A DNA stretch of 64,000 nt from Clostridium_AD frigoriphilum (GTDB lineage Bacteria; Bacillota; Clostridia; Clostridiales; Clostridiaceae): contig NZ_JAZHFS010000001.1 of NCBI RefSeq assembly GCF_036541405.1, positions 441,868 through 505,867 on the forward strand. Direction: 5' to 3'. Numbering within the stretch: the first letter of the stretch is position 1; each line of letters starts with the position of its first letter. The translations under genes were made by a program, and so were the position numbers. Positions 16,445-26,291 of this stretch are shown piece by piece. The notes under the pieces are model-generated. The model had not been told where the DNA came from. It searched no databases and saw nothing but the letters and a program-made list of their open reading frames with translations.

Positions 16445-17458
16445 ATGTTAAGATCATTATATGCTGGAATAAGTGGAATGAAAGTAAATCAGCAAAAATT
16501 AGACGTTATCGCAAATAATATAGCTAATATTGGAACTACGGCTTTTAAAAGCTCGAGAGTTAGATTTCAAGATATGGTAAGTCAAAGTATATCTGAAGCG
16601 TCATCTTCATCAACAAATACAGGTGGAGTTAACGCTAAGCAAATAGGACTTGGTGTTCAAATGGCAGGAATAGATACTATGGTAGGACAAGGTATGATGC
16701 AGCCAACATCTAGAAATTTAGATGTTGCTGTGGATGGAGAAGGGTACTTAATGGTTGCTAAGGGAGCAATTAGCGGGACAGCAACATTAGATAATGTTGC
16801 TGGTACAACTACTTCTCAAACAATTACGGCTAATACATTTAATGGGATATCATATACGAGGGATGGTGCTTTAACTTTAGACGATAAAGGAAATTTGCTG
16901 AATTCAGATGGATTAAGAGTATTAGGATATGCTGTGAGTGAAGGGGGAAATGCTAGTTTAACATACAGTGGTAGTGTGCCAACATCAACATATGTTAATG
17001 CAAATGGAACATTAACTACAAGTGAAACACTAATACCCCTTGTAATTCCAGAATCAGTTGATGTTGCCGGAACTGCAGATAGAATTAAAACCTTTTCTAT
17101 AGAAAAGAATGGAACAATAAAAGCTGTTTTAAACAGTGGTAAAGTAGCAGTGCTTGGGCAAATCGCTATGGCTTCTTTTAAGAATCCTGCAGGGTTAAAG
17201 AAGGTAGGAGGGAATTTGTATGAAAATACTTCTAACTCTGGAGATGCTGTAGTTAGATCGGGAGTTGGGACTGATCCAACTACTGATAACAGTGGAAGTT
17301 ATGGGGATATGCTTGGATCAATGCTTGAAATGTCAAACGTTGATTTATCAGAGCAGTTTACAGATATGATAGTTGCAAGTAGAGCCTTTCAGGCAATGGG
17401 TAAGTCAATTACCACAGGAGATGAAATACTACAGGATATAATAGGTTTAAAGAGATAG
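16445..17458 (+). CDS. flgE: Flagellar hook protein FlgE
   Basis: FlgE forms the curved hook joining rod and filament. The N-terminal axial motif (LRSLYAGISGMKVNQQKLDVIANNIANIGT) and the C-terminal one (SNVDLSEQFTDMIVASRAFQAMGKSI) are intact. The middle has the NLDVAVDGEGYLMV and ISYTRDGALTLDDKGNLL blocks common to FlgE/F/G. At 337 residues it is a short hook protein with few extra surface domains, as in many firmicutes. AATGGGGGTAAT lies upstream of the ATG. Confidence 0.95.
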   Translation: MLRSLYAGISGMKVNQQKLDVIANNIANIGTTAFKSSRVRFQDMVSQSISEASSSSTNTGGVNAKQIGLGVQMAGIDTMVGQGMMQPTSRNLDVAVDGEGYLMVAKGAISGTATLDNVAGTTTSQTITANTFNGISYTRDGALTLDDKGNLLNSDGLRVLGYAVSEGGNASLTYSGSVPTSTYVNANGTLTTSETLIPLVIPESVDVAGTADRIKTFSIEKNGTIKAVLNSGKVAVLGQIAMASFKNPAGLKKVGGNLYENTSNSGDAVVRSGVGTDPTTDNSGSYGDMLGSMLEMSNVDLSEQFTDMIVASRAFQAMGKSITTGDEILQDIIGLKR

Positions 17459-17485
17459 AATAAGTAAAGTATCATAGGAGGGCCC

Positions 17486-17677
17486 ATGATAAAACTTACA
17501 GGCTTAAATAATAAAGAATTTGTCTTAAATGCAGAGGTTATAGAAAAGATTGAAATAATGCCAGAAACATTAATAACCTTAACAAATGGAAAAAAGTATA
17601 TTGTGATTGAAAGTACAGATGAGGTAATTGAAGAGGTAATAAAGTATAAGAATAGGATATTTACTGGCAAGTTTTAG
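17486..17677 (+). CDS. flbD: FlbD-family small motility protein
   Basis: This is a 63-residue protein of the small FlbD (SwrD) family, which lies between flgE and motA in Gram-positives and in Bacillus is needed for full swarming power. Residues MIKLTGLNNKEFVLNAEVIEKIE and TLTNGKKYIVIES are the family pattern. AGGAGGGCCC precedes the ATG. It is not related to the response regulator FlbD of Caulobacter. Confidence 0.9.
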   Translation: MIKLTGLNNKEFVLNAEVIEKIEIMPETLITLTNGKKYIVIESTDEVIEEVIKYKNRIFTGKF

Positions 17678-17688
17678 GAGGCAATTGC

Positions 17689-18501
17689 ATGAAGAAGCAT
17701 GATTTTTTGACCACTATTGGAATAGTGATAGGATTTGGGTTAACGGTATGGGGGATGGCATCTGGTGGAACTAACTTAAAAATATTTTTTGACCCAGCTT
17801 CTATAGCAATTACTGTGGGTGGATCATTTGCTGCACTGCTTATAGCTTATCCTATTTCAGCAATGAAGAGAGTTAAAAAAATTATAAGACAATCATTTAA
17901 AGAAAACACATCAGCTAGTACAGAAATTATTGATTGTTTTATAAGTTTATCTAAAAAAGCAAGACAGGGCGGACTTTTATCTCTTGAGGATGACATAGCT
18001 TTATTGCCAAATAAATTTTTAAGAAAAGGACTTCAAATGGTTGTTGATGGTCTAGACCCTGAAACAATAAAAGAAGTTATGGAGCTGGAAACGGATGAAA
18101 TGGAGAGGCGCCACGCGGATGGGATTAATATATTAAAAGCTTGGGCAGCTTATGCACCAGCTTTTGGTATGCTTGGTACACTTATAGGACTTATTCAAAT
18201 GCTCTCAAATCTAAGTGATGCTTCAGCAGTAGCTTCTGGTATGGGGAAAGCATTAATAACTACCTTCTATGGTGCATTACTTGCAAATTTAGTATTAATT
18301 CCTATGGCACATAATTTAACCTATAAATCTAGTATTGAAGTAAATAATCGCGAAATGATGCTTGAGGGAATACTTTCAATACAATCTGGAGTAAATCCAA
18401 GGAGTGTTAAAGAAAGATTAACCACTTATTTATCACCAGCGGACAGAATTAAATTTATTGAAGAGCAGGAGAAAGTAGTTGAGGTGAGTGAGAATGTCTA
18501 G
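17689..18501 (+). CDS. motA: Motility stator protein MotA
   Basis: MotA forms the pentameric, ion-driven part of the stator around MotB. Its 270 residues hold four membrane segments: two near the N-terminus (ITVGGSFAALLIAYP) and two around 150-215 (AYAPAFGMLGTLIGLIQML; ALITTFYGALLANLVLIP). The cytoplasmic loop between segments 2 and 3 holds the charged residues that touch FliG. The C-terminus overlaps the motB start by 8 nt, so the stator pair is translated together. Proton or sodium use cannot be decided from this sequence. Confidence 0.96.
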   Translation: MKKHDFLTTIGIVIGFGLTVWGMASGGTNLKIFFDPASIAITVGGSFAALLIAYPISAMKRVKKIIRQSFKENTSASTEIIDCFISLSKKARQGGLLSLEDDIALLPNKFLRKGLQMVVDGLDPETIKEVMELETDEMERRHADGINILKAWAAYAPAFGMLGTLIGLIQMLSNLSDASAVASGMGKALITTFYGALLANLVLIPMAHNLTYKSSIEVNNREMMLEGILSIQSGVNPRSVKERLTTYLSPADRIKFIEEQEKVVEVSENV

Positions 18502-19228
18502 AAAAAAGAAGATTAGACCAGAGATACGAACAGATACTTGGTTGTCTACCTTTGCAGATACAATGACACTTCTTCTAACTTTTTTCGTAGTATTATATTC
18601 TTTTTCAACAGTTGATGCAACTAAGTTTAAACAAGTTGCATCATCTTTTCAATCTGTATTAACGGGCGAAACCGTAAAAAGTAATGTGGATTTTAATGTG
18701 AAAGATGGAGATGTTCCATTAGTTGGGTTGCCATTACAATCTGGAGCAGCAGGTAGTGATACACAAAATATTTATAAGAAGGTTCAAAGTTTTATAAAAA
18801 ATAAAAAATTAGAGTCTATAGTTGTAATAAAAACTGACAATAGGGGAGTTATAATTCAACTTCGTGAAAATATTATATTTGAGAGCGGTAATGCAGAAAT
18901 TATAGATAAAAGTAAGTCAGTATTAAATTCAATAAATGCACTAATATCTACATTTCCTAATGATATTGTAATAGAGGGACATACAGATAATGAACCAATT
19001 AATAATTCTAAATATAAAAACAATTGGCAATTATCTTCAGATAGAGCGCTACAAGTACTTGAATATTTTGTGGTGACAAAAGGACAAGCCCATCCAAATC
19101 GATTTAAATCTGTAGCTTGTGGTGAATATCAACCTATTGCAGCAAATAGTAGTGATGCAAATAGAGCTTTAAATAGAAGGGTAAATATTTTAATTGTTGC
19201 AAATGATAAGGAGGCCATTACGAAATGA
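18494..19228 (+). CDS. motB: Motility stator protein MotB (OmpA/MotB)
   Basis: MotB anchors the stator to peptidoglycan. One N-terminal membrane segment follows WLSTFADTMTLLLTFF, which contains the conserved ion-carrying Asp. The C-terminal OmpA-like domain has VIEGHTDNEPINNSKY and LSSDRALQVLEYF, the peptidoglycan-binding motif. The ATG at 18494 is chosen for its distance from GAGGTGA; an in-frame GTG lies at 18488. The start overlaps motA and the stop overlaps fliL (ATGA), showing tight coupling. Confidence 0.96.
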   Translation: MSRKKKIRPEIRTDTWLSTFADTMTLLLTFFVVLYSFSTVDATKFKQVASSFQSVLTGETVKSNVDFNVKDGDVPLVGLPLQSGAAGSDTQNIYKKVQSFIKNKKLESIVVIKTDNRGVIIQLRENIIFESGNAEIIDKSKSVLNSINALISTFPNDIVIEGHTDNEPINNSKYKNNWQLSSDRALQVLEYFVVTKGQAHPNRFKSVACGEYQPIAANSSDANRALNRRVNILIVANDKEAITK

Positions 19229-19686
19229 GTGAAAAACCAAAAAAAGGAAATTCGTTAAAATTAGTTATTATAGTATTGCTCGGACTAATTCTAGTTGGGG
19301 GTGCGGCCTTTGGTGGTATGTATATAGCTGGTAAAAAAGGAGCGGCGACTTCTACTACTTCAACGACTAATGCTGTAGCGACAAAAGAGGTGACTTATTC
19401 ATTAGATGAATGCTTAGTGAATTTAACAGATAGTGATGCAAAAAGGTATCTAAAGGTACTTATTTACGTTGGGTATGGTGAAAATACAGATTTAGATACA
19501 GAGATAAAAGCACAAAAGCCCATTATTAGGGATTTAGTTATTAAAACTCTAAGATCTAAAAAAGCAGCAGATTTTGATGATGCTGTTGTTGATAATATAA
19601 AAAAAGAATTAATAACTAAAATAAACCCAGTTTTAACAAAAGGCAAAATAGATCATGTATATTTTAATGATTTATTGGTACAGTAG
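19225..19686 (+). CDS. fliL: Flagellar basal-body-associated protein FliL
   Basis: FliL surrounds the stator and supports torque under load. The 153-residue protein has a single N-terminal membrane anchor (LKLVIIVLLGLILVGGAAFG) and an external SPFH-like domain with the family pattern of a conserved beginning (YSLDECLVNLTDSDAKRYLK) and a late RDLVIKTLRSK. Its start overlaps the motB stop by 4 nt (ATGA). Confidence 0.93.
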   Translation: MSEKPKKGNSLKLVIIVLLGLILVGGAAFGGMYIAGKKGAATSTTSTTNAVATKEVTYSLDECLVNLTDSDAKRYLKVLIYVGYGENTDLDTEIKAQKPIIRDLVIKTLRSKKAADFDDAVVDNIKKELITKINPVLTKGKIDHVYFNDLLVQ

Positions 19687-19697
19687 GTGATAAAATA

Positions 19698-20075
19698 ATG
19701 GATAAAGATTTTTGGATATTGATGTTTAAAATTATAATATTTTTACCCTTTATATTATGTATGTTGTATTTATCTTTGAAATATGGAGGAACCAAACTTC
19801 GCAAATTGCAAGATGGTAGATATATGAGGATACTCGATAGAATTTCTTTATCTAAGGAAAACAGTATTGCAGTTGTAAAAATCGGTGATAAAGCCTATGC
19901 TGTATCATCAAGTTTAAATGATATTAAAATTCTATTTGAATTACCTATCGAAGAGATTATAAAAATAGAAAAAATTAAAGAGCTACCTCAATATGAAGAC
20001 ATGAAGGATTTATTCAAAAAACATATTTTGAAAAAGCAAACTAAAGAGGAAGTTAGATATGAAAATAAAAAATAA
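19698..20075 (+). CDS. fliO: Flagellar biosynthesis protein FliO
   Basis: FliO helps the FliP5-FliQ-FliR export-gate complex to form. The 125-residue protein has one N-terminal membrane segment (FKIIIFLPFILCMLYLSLKY) and a small cytoplasmic domain (RILDRISLSKENSIAVVKIGDKAYAV) typical of FliO/FliZ of Gram-positives. It overlaps fliP by 17 nt. Sequence conservation in the family is low, but the position before fliP is diagnostic. Confidence 0.88.
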   Translation: MDKDFWILMFKIIIFLPFILCMLYLSLKYGGTKLRKLQDGRYMRILDRISLSKENSIAVVKIGDKAYAVSSSLNDIKILFELPIEEIIKIEKIKELPQYEDMKDLFKKHILKKQTKEEVRYENKK

Positions 20076-20883
20076 AAATTTGTTTGTTTTTGCTCTAGCT
20101 CTAGCTATAACAGGTATAGCTACGATAAGCATTGTACATGCAACTACAATACCAATACCTAAAATTAATATTTCGGTTGATAATGCAAGTACACCAAAGG
20201 AGTATGTTGATAATATTAAGTTATTATTGCTTCTAACAGTACTTACCTTATTGCCATCAATTATTATAATGTCTACAAGTTTTGTAAGAATAATTATAGT
20301 GTTATCATTATTCAAAAGTGCTATAGGTATTCAAAATGCAGTACCAAAAGAGGTTATAATTGGACTTGCTCTATTTTTAACATTTTTCACTATGGCGCCG
20401 ACATTTACAAAAATCAATACTGAGGCTTTAACTCCTTATTTAAACAGTAAAATAACTCAAAAGGTTGCAATTGAAAAAGGTTCTAAACCTATGAGGGACT
20501 TTATGTTAAAACAGACTAGAGCAAAAGATTTAAAACTTTTCTTAGATGTAGGTAAATTACAAGATACAGTTAAAAATCAAGTTGATGCTAATGGAAAAGA
20601 GATACTTAAAAATGGAAAACCTGTAGTTACATATGACAAAGTACCATTATATGCTGTTGTGCCATCGTTTATAATAAGTGAATTAAGGCGAGCTTTTGAA
20701 ATGGGATTTTTGCTGTTTATACCGTTTATTATAATAGATATAGTAACAGGTAGTATACTTATGGCTATGGGTATGATGATGTTACCACCAGTTATGATTT
20801 CTCTTCCATTTAAATTATTGTTATTTGTTATGGTTGATGGATGGAATTTGCTTGCAAAAGCGCTGATTATGAGTTTTAGTTGA
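20059..20883 (+). CDS. fliP: Flagellar export gate protein FliP
   Basis: FliP forms the core pentamer of the export gate. Its 274 residues begin with a signal-peptide-like segment, then the first membrane hairpin (LLLLTVLTLLPSIIIMSTSFVRIIIVLS), a central outside loop and C-terminal segments (FIISELRRAFEMGFLLFIPF; MGMMMLPPVMISLPFKLLLF). These are the two FliP signature regions. The start lies inside fliO. Confidence 0.97.
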   Translation: MKIKNKNLFVFALALAITGIATISIVHATTIPIPKINISVDNASTPKEYVDNIKLLLLLTVLTLLPSIIIMSTSFVRIIIVLSLFKSAIGIQNAVPKEVIIGLALFLTFFTMAPTFTKINTEALTPYLNSKITQKVAIEKGSKPMRDFMLKQTRAKDLKLFLDVGKLQDTVKNQVDANGKEILKNGKPVVTYDKVPLYAVVPSFIISELRRAFEMGFLLFIPFIIIDIVTGSILMAMGMMMLPPVMISLPFKLLLFVMVDGWNLLAKALIMSFS

Positions 20884-20893
20884 GGTGAATTAA

Positions 20894-21163
20894 ATGACAG
20901 AGAATATTGTATTATCCGTAATAAAAGATGCTATCTATACTGCAATAATGGTATCTGCTCCAATTTTAGTTGTAGCTACTGTAGTAGGGCTAATAATAAG
21001 TATATTCCAAGCTACTACTCAAATTCAAGAGCAAACATTAACTTTTGTGCCAAAACTCGTTGCGGTAGCACTAATTGGCTTATTAATGGGTAGTTGGATG
21101 CTCCATATAATGCTTGATTTTACTACTAGAATTTTTGCACTTATAGCTAATATGGGAGGTTAG
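20894..21163 (+). CDS. fliQ: Flagellar export gate protein FliQ
   Basis: FliQ is an 89-residue protein with two membrane helices that wrap around the FliP-FliR core. The conserved pieces are APILVVATVVGLIISIFQA, TQIQEQTLTFVPKLVA and a second hydrophobic helix. Length and order (fliP-fliQ-fliR) match the family. GAGGTGA lies upstream of the ATG. Confidence 0.96.
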   Translation: MTENIVLSVIKDAIYTAIMVSAPILVVATVVGLIISIFQATTQIQEQTLTFVPKLVAVALIGLLMGSWMLHIMLDFTTRIFALIANMGG

Positions 21164-21174
21164 GTGGAATTGTT

Positions 21175-23010
21175 TTGACTAATATGGCTTACTATTTGGG
21201 CTTTATCATGGTACTCCTTAGAATATCAGCATTCTTTATGAGTATACCAATTTTCTTCCCTAAATCTGCCCCTGTTTTGCTTAAGGTCGGATTTTGTGCT
21301 GTTTTCACTTTTATAATTATGCCAGGTATTAATTATCAAAATGTAAATTTAATTACTAATAATGGAACGCTCATAATATTTTCACTAGCAGAGGTTGTTA
21401 CTGGTTTAATGCTTGGGTACTTAACAAAGTTTTGTTTTTACTCTGCACAAATGGCTGGGCAACTTATGGATTTCCAAATCGGATTTTCTATGATGAGTAT
21501 GTTTGATCCGATATCTAACGATAATGTAACTTTACTTGGGAATTTGCTTTATTGGGTAAGTATGGTAATGTTCTTCGTAGTGGATGGCCACCATATGTTA
21601 ATTAGAGCGATTATTGATTCATTCAATAATGTTGAAATTGGGAAATTTATATTATCGCAGCAAACTGCTATGATGATGCTGAAAGTTTTCATAGAGTTTT
21701 TCACGCTTGGATTAAAAATAGCAATACCGATTATTTTAATAATTATTATAACAGATTTAAGTATTGGTCTTGTTTCGAGAACAGTACCACAATTAAATGT
21801 TATGATTTTAGGTATGCCAATAAAAATAGTAATAGGACTTGCTTGCTTTTCATTAGTGCTTCCTGCGGCTATAACTTTAATAGTGAATTCTTTTTATACT
21901 ATTCCAGACATAATCAAGGGGCTTTATAAAGTAATACCACTACTTATTTTTGTATCATCTGATAGTGGTGAAAAAACTGAAGATGCTACTCCTAAGAAGA
22001 AAAGTGACTCAAAGAAAAAGGGTCAAGTTGCCAAAAGTAAGGAATTATCTTCTACCACAACACTACTCACAGTAACAGTTCTGATGATGACGCTTGGGGC
22101 ATATACTCTAGACAATTTAAAAGGCATATTAATTCTTTTCTTAAACAATTATTTAACATTTACACTTACTGAGTATACTTTTAAAACTGTACTTTTGGTA
22201 TCACTTATGAAATTTGGTATTTTAATTTTGCCGATTGTGGTTCCTATTATGATAATGGGAATAGTTGCTAGCCTTATGCAATCGGGATTTATATTTACAG
22301 GTGAGCCACTTAAACCAGATCTTAAAAAGCTAAATCCTATAAGTGGGTTTAAAAAAATCTTTTCCATGAGATCAGTGGTGGATTTAATTAAAAATTTAAC
22401 TATAGTTACTCTTATATCAGTTATAGCTTATAAATTTGTAAAAGACAACTATATGCAAATAATGACATACGGGAGTTTAAAAACAGAAGCTATTTTGGCG
22501 GCCTTTGGAAGTCTCGTTATAGATATATTTTTTAAAATAGCAATAGTTATGCTTATAATATCTATAATTGATTTCGCTTATCAGAAATATAAACATAATA
22601 AAGAACTAAAAATGAGTATGCAAGAAATCAAGGAAGAATATAAGCAACAAGAAGGAGATCCTTTGATTAAATCAAAAATCAGGCAGAAACAAAGAGAAAT
22701 GGCATCTGGTAGAATGATGCAAGATGTACCTGATGCAACAGTTGTCATTACAAATCCAACCCACTTAGCTATTGCAATTAAGTATGAGCAAGGAGGGGAT
22801 GGAGCACCTATAGTTGTGGCTATTGGCGCAGATAATGTGGCAATAAAGATAAAAGAAATTGCAAGTGAAAATGATATTCCAATTATTGAAAATAAACCTT
22901 TAGCAAGGTTAATATACAAGGAATTAGAGGTAGGCTCAGAAATCCCAGCTGATATGTATCAAGCAGTAGCAGAGATATTAGCATTGGTATATAAACTGAA
23001 GAAAAAATAG
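21175..23010 (+). CDS. FliR-FlhB fusion, flagellar export gate
   Basis: One 611-residue frame joins two proteins that are separate in most bacteria. Residues ~1-255 are FliR (QMAGQLMDFQIGFSMMSMFDP; six membrane segments). From ~262 the FlhB part begins (SGEKTEDATPKKKSDSKKKG), with four membrane segments and a cytoplasmic domain. The autocleavage motif NPTH is at residues 527-530. FlhB cleavage there switches substrate type from hook to filament. Such fusions are known in clostridia. No stop or frameshift lies at the junction. TTG 21175 has AGGTGGA upstream; ATG 21184 is a possible alternative. Confidence 0.95.
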   Translation: MTNMAYYLGFIMVLLRISAFFMSIPIFFPKSAPVLLKVGFCAVFTFIIMPGINYQNVNLITNNGTLIIFSLAEVVTGLMLGYLTKFCFYSAQMAGQLMDFQIGFSMMSMFDPISNDNVTLLGNLLYWVSMVMFFVVDGHHMLIRAIIDSFNNVEIGKFILSQQTAMMMLKVFIEFFTLGLKIAIPIILIIIITDLSIGLVSRTVPQLNVMILGMPIKIVIGLACFSLVLPAAITLIVNSFYTIPDIIKGLYKVIPLLIFVSSDSGEKTEDATPKKKSDSKKKGQVAKSKELSSTTTLLTVTVLMMTLGAYTLDNLKGILILFLNNYLTFTLTEYTFKTVLLVSLMKFGILILPIVVPIMIMGIVASLMQSGFIFTGEPLKPDLKKLNPISGFKKIFSMRSVVDLIKNLTIVTLISVIAYKFVKDNYMQIMTYGSLKTEAILAAFGSLVIDIFFKIAIVMLIISIIDFAYQKYKHNKELKMSMQEIKEEYKQQEGDPLIKSKIRQKQREMASGRMMQDVPDATVVITNPTHLAIAIKYEQGGDGAPIVVAIGADNVAIKIKEIASENDIPIIENKPLARLIYKELEVGSEIPADMYQAVAEILALVYKLKKK

Positions 23011-23025
23011 TAAAGGATGATATTT

Positions 23026-25092
23026 GTGGCTGAAAAATCAAGATTTAACATTAAAAATAATTTGGATGTAATAGTTCCATTTGGTGTAATAGGTATAGTT
23101 TTAATGATAATTATTCCTTTACCAACAGCTCTTCTTGATGTAATAATTGCATTTAATATTACACTAGCAGTTGTAATTTTATTATTAACAATGTTTACAA
23201 CAGAAGTTTTGCAATTTTCAGTGTTTCCAACTTTATTACTTATTACCACACTTTTAAGGTTAGGATTAAATATTTCATCTACGAGACTTGTATTAACACA
23301 GGCTTATGCAGGAGATATTATAGAAGCTTTTGGTGAGTTTGTTGTTGGTGGTAATTATGTAGTCGGAATAATTATTTTCTTAATAATAATAATTATACAG
23401 TTTGTTGTTATTACAAGCGGTGCTGGTCGTGTATCAGAAGTTTCTGCTAGATTTACGCTAGACGCTATGCCAGGTAAACAAATGAGTATAGATGCTGATT
23501 TGAATGCAGGCGTTATAACTGAGGAGCAGGCAAGAGAGCGAAGAACAAAACTTCAAGATGAAGCTAGTTTTTATGGAGCTATGGATGGAGCTTCAAAATT
23601 CGTAAAAGGAGATGCAATAGCAGGTATAATTATTACAATAATTAACATCTTCGGTGGAATAATTATAGGCGTGGTAATGCTTGGTATGCCAATTGGGACA
23701 GCTGCAACTACTTATGTTAGGTTAACAGTTGGAGATGGGCTTGTAAGTCAAATACCGGCTCTTTTAATATCAACTGCATCAGGTATTTTAGTTACAAGAT
23801 CTAGTAGCGCTGTGAATTTAGGAACCCAAATAACATCGCAACTTACTACATTCCCAAAGGCAATTGCTTTAGCATCAGTAGTGCTTGTAGTTTTGGCTTG
23901 TATTCCAGGAATGCCACATATTGTTTTCATAATACTAGCTATTGCACTAGCAGCTAGCGCATATTTCTTGAACAAGGATGCAAACGATCAAAAAATAATA
24001 AAATCAGAAACTGAAGAACAAGAATCTTTTGAAACAGAAAATAGAGAACCCGAGGATGTAATGAATTTAATTTCTGTAGAACCTATGGAGATAGAGATAG
24101 GTTATGGATTAATACCACTTGCAGATGAAGCTACAGGTGGAGATTTGTTACAAAGAATAGCATCTGTAAGAAGGCAATGTGCACTCGAGATGGGAATTGT
24201 TGTACAACCTATTAGAATTAAAGATAATTTGCAACTAAAAACAAATGAATACGTAGTTAAGATAAGAGGTACTGTAATAATAAAAGGTGAATTAATGCCA
24301 AGCATGTTACTTTGTATTGATCCAAGTTCAGAAGATATTACTATTCAAGGTATTAATACTGTTGAACCAACCTTTGGATTACCAGCAGTATGGATAAATA
24401 ATGATCAAAGAGAAGATGCTGAAATCAAGGGCTTAACGGTTGTAGATCCAACTACTGTAATGGTAACTCATTTAACAGAAACTATTAAGAATCATGCTTT
24501 TGAACTTCTAGGAAGGCAGGAAACTAAATTATTAATTGATTCGGTTAAAGAAAAATATAACACCGTAGTTGAAGAATTAATACCAGATCTTATGACCATT
24601 GGTGAAGTACAAAAGGTTCTTCAAAGTCTTCTTAAAGAAAAGGTAGCTATAAAGGATATGGTAACTATTCTAGAATCTTTAGCAGATAATGCGAGAATAA
24701 CAAAGGACATAGAAGTATTAACAGAGTATGTACGTTTTTCACTTGGACGAAGTATTTGTAATGGACTAATTGACGAGAATGGTGTTATGACAATTATGAC
24801 ACTTTCACCTGAAATTGAGAATATTGTATCAAATAATATTCAAAAATCTCTTCAAGGTTCTTTTCCAGCAGTTGATCCAGAGACTACTGGTAAAATATTG
24901 AATTCTATTAAAGAAAATATTAATACAATTTATTTTCACAATAATCAACCAGTGATACTTGTATCTCCTAAGATAAGACCAGCATTCAGAAGGTTAATTG
25001 AAATGGTATTTCCTACATTATCTGTGCTTTCTCTTAATGAGATACCAAATGAAGTTGAGATCAAAACTGAAGGAGTTGTGACTCTACAATGA
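23026..25092 (+). CDS. flhA: Flagellar export gate protein FlhA
   Basis: FlhA is the large ion-driven gate component and substrate-docking ring. The 688-residue protein has about eight membrane segments in its first ~310 residues, including the FHIPEP region (KGDAIAGIIITIINIFGG; GDGLVSQIPALLISTASG), then a linker and a soluble C-terminal ring domain ending in RPAFRRLIEMVFPTLSVLS. GTG 23026 has AAAGGATGA at a proper distance; the in-frame ATG at 23017 lies too close to it. Its stop overlaps flhF by 4 nt. Confidence 0.96.
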   Translation: MAEKSRFNIKNNLDVIVPFGVIGIVLMIIIPLPTALLDVIIAFNITLAVVILLLTMFTTEVLQFSVFPTLLLITTLLRLGLNISSTRLVLTQAYAGDIIEAFGEFVVGGNYVVGIIIFLIIIIIQFVVITSGAGRVSEVSARFTLDAMPGKQMSIDADLNAGVITEEQARERRTKLQDEASFYGAMDGASKFVKGDAIAGIIITIINIFGGIIIGVVMLGMPIGTAATTYVRLTVGDGLVSQIPALLISTASGILVTRSSSAVNLGTQITSQLTTFPKAIALASVVLVVLACIPGMPHIVFIILAIALAASAYFLNKDANDQKIIKSETEEQESFETENREPEDVMNLISVEPMEIEIGYGLIPLADEATGGDLLQRIASVRRQCALEMGIVVQPIRIKDNLQLKTNEYVVKIRGTVIIKGELMPSMLLCIDPSSEDITIQGINTVEPTFGLPAVWINNDQREDAEIKGLTVVDPTTVMVTHLTETIKNHAFELLGRQETKLLIDSVKEKYNTVVEELIPDLMTIGEVQKVLQSLLKEKVAIKDMVTILESLADNARITKDIEVLTEYVRFSLGRSICNGLIDENGVMTIMTLSPEIENIVSNNIQKSLQGSFPAVDPETTGKILNSIKENINTIYFHNNQPVILVSPKIRPAFRRLIEMVFPTLSVLSLNEIPNEVEIKTEGVVTLQ

Positions 25093-26291
25093 TTATAAAA
25101 CGTTATATAGTTAATACCATGAATGAGGCTATGACAAGAATAAGATATGAACTAGGAAGAGATGCAGTAATTATAAGTCAAAGGAAAATTAGAAAGCCAG
25201 GAATAAAGGGATTCTTTTCTGCCAAAAGTATTGAAGTCACCGCTGCAGTTGAAAATGAAGTAAATGAGAAAAAACAAAATACAGTAAATGATAATAGCAA
25301 TAATAATCGAAATAGTAATGAATTAAATAACATAGAATTAAATAGTATAGAAGCAATAAAAAAAGTTGTGCAGCAAGAAAATGAAAATCACTCAAGGGTA
25401 GTCCAAAAACAAAATAGCAGTGTACATAAAGTTTCTAATCAAAGTGATAATAATTCAGAGAATTTAATGAGTGAAATGATGAAAATGAAAACCATGATTA
25501 GTTCTCTCTCTCAAGTTGGCACACCAATAGAAAATCAAAAAAGTGACATAGAAAAAATATTATTTGATAATGATGTAGATAGTGAAAACATTGAAAACAT
25601 AATGATGAAAATTAAAAATGATAGGACTGAAAAAACAGATCTTGAAAAATTAAAAATTATATTAAAAGAAATGATTCATATAACCAAACCAAAACTCGAA
25701 GGTAGAATAGTGCTTGTAGGCCCAACGGGTGTAGGAAAAACCACAACTATAGCAAAACTTGCAGGTAGGCTTGCTCTAGCTGAGGGAAAAAAAGTAGGGC
25801 TGATTACTGTAGATACTTATAGAATAGGTGCAGTTGAACAGTTAAAAACGTATGCTGATATTATGAACTTACCGTTTAAGGTTGTATATAATATGAATGA
25901 TATGGACAAGGCAATAGAAAGTATGAGTGAATGTGAGGTAGTGTTAATTGATACTACAGGACGAAGTAGTAAAAATAAGATGCAAATTGCTGAACTTCGA
26001 ACATTTGTAGAAAAAGCAGATACAAAAAATATCCATTTAGTTCTAAGCTCTACAACTAAAAATAGAGACATGAAATATATTATTGAAGGATATCGAATTT
26101 TGAATTATAATAGTATAATAGTAACTAAATTAGATGAAACTGCCACTTATGGGTCTATACTGAATATACTAGAAACAGCTAAAATACCGCTTAGTTTTGT
26201 GTCAATTGGTCAGAACGTACCTGATGATATTAAAGAGTTATCTGCTGACTCAATTGTTAGCCTTATACTAGGAGAGGATACTATATGCTAG
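25089..26291 (+). CDS. flhF: Flagellar placement GTPase FlhF
   Basis: FlhF is a membrane-recruited SRP-type GTPase that sets where flagella are built. The 400 residues comprise a basic N-terminal domain (IIKRYIVNTMNEAMTRIRYELGRDAVIIS), a variable Asn-rich linker (~60-110) and the NG domain with G1 GPTGVGKTTTIAKLAGR near residue 211, DTYRIGAVEQLKTYA, and DTTGRS. The G4 element is TKLDE. AT-rich linker codons make it slightly longer than average. It overlaps flhG by 7 nt, and FlhG is its usual GTPase activator. Confidence 0.96.
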   Translation: MIIKRYIVNTMNEAMTRIRYELGRDAVIISQRKIRKPGIKGFFSAKSIEVTAAVENEVNEKKQNTVNDNSNNNRNSNELNNIELNSIEAIKKVVQQENENHSRVVQKQNSSVHKVSNQSDNNSENLMSEMMKMKTMISSLSQVGTPIENQKSDIEKILFDNDVDSENIENIMMKIKNDRTEKTDLEKLKIILKEMIHITKPKLEGRIVLVGPTGVGKTTTIAKLAGRLALAEGKKVGLITVDTYRIGAVEQLKTYADIMNLPFKVVYNMNDMDKAIESMSECEVVLIDTTGRSSKNKMQIAELRTFVEKADTKNIHLVLSSTTKNRDMKYIIEGYRILNYNSIIVTKLDETATYGSILNILETAKIPLSFVSIGQNVPDDIKELSADSIVSLILGEDTIC

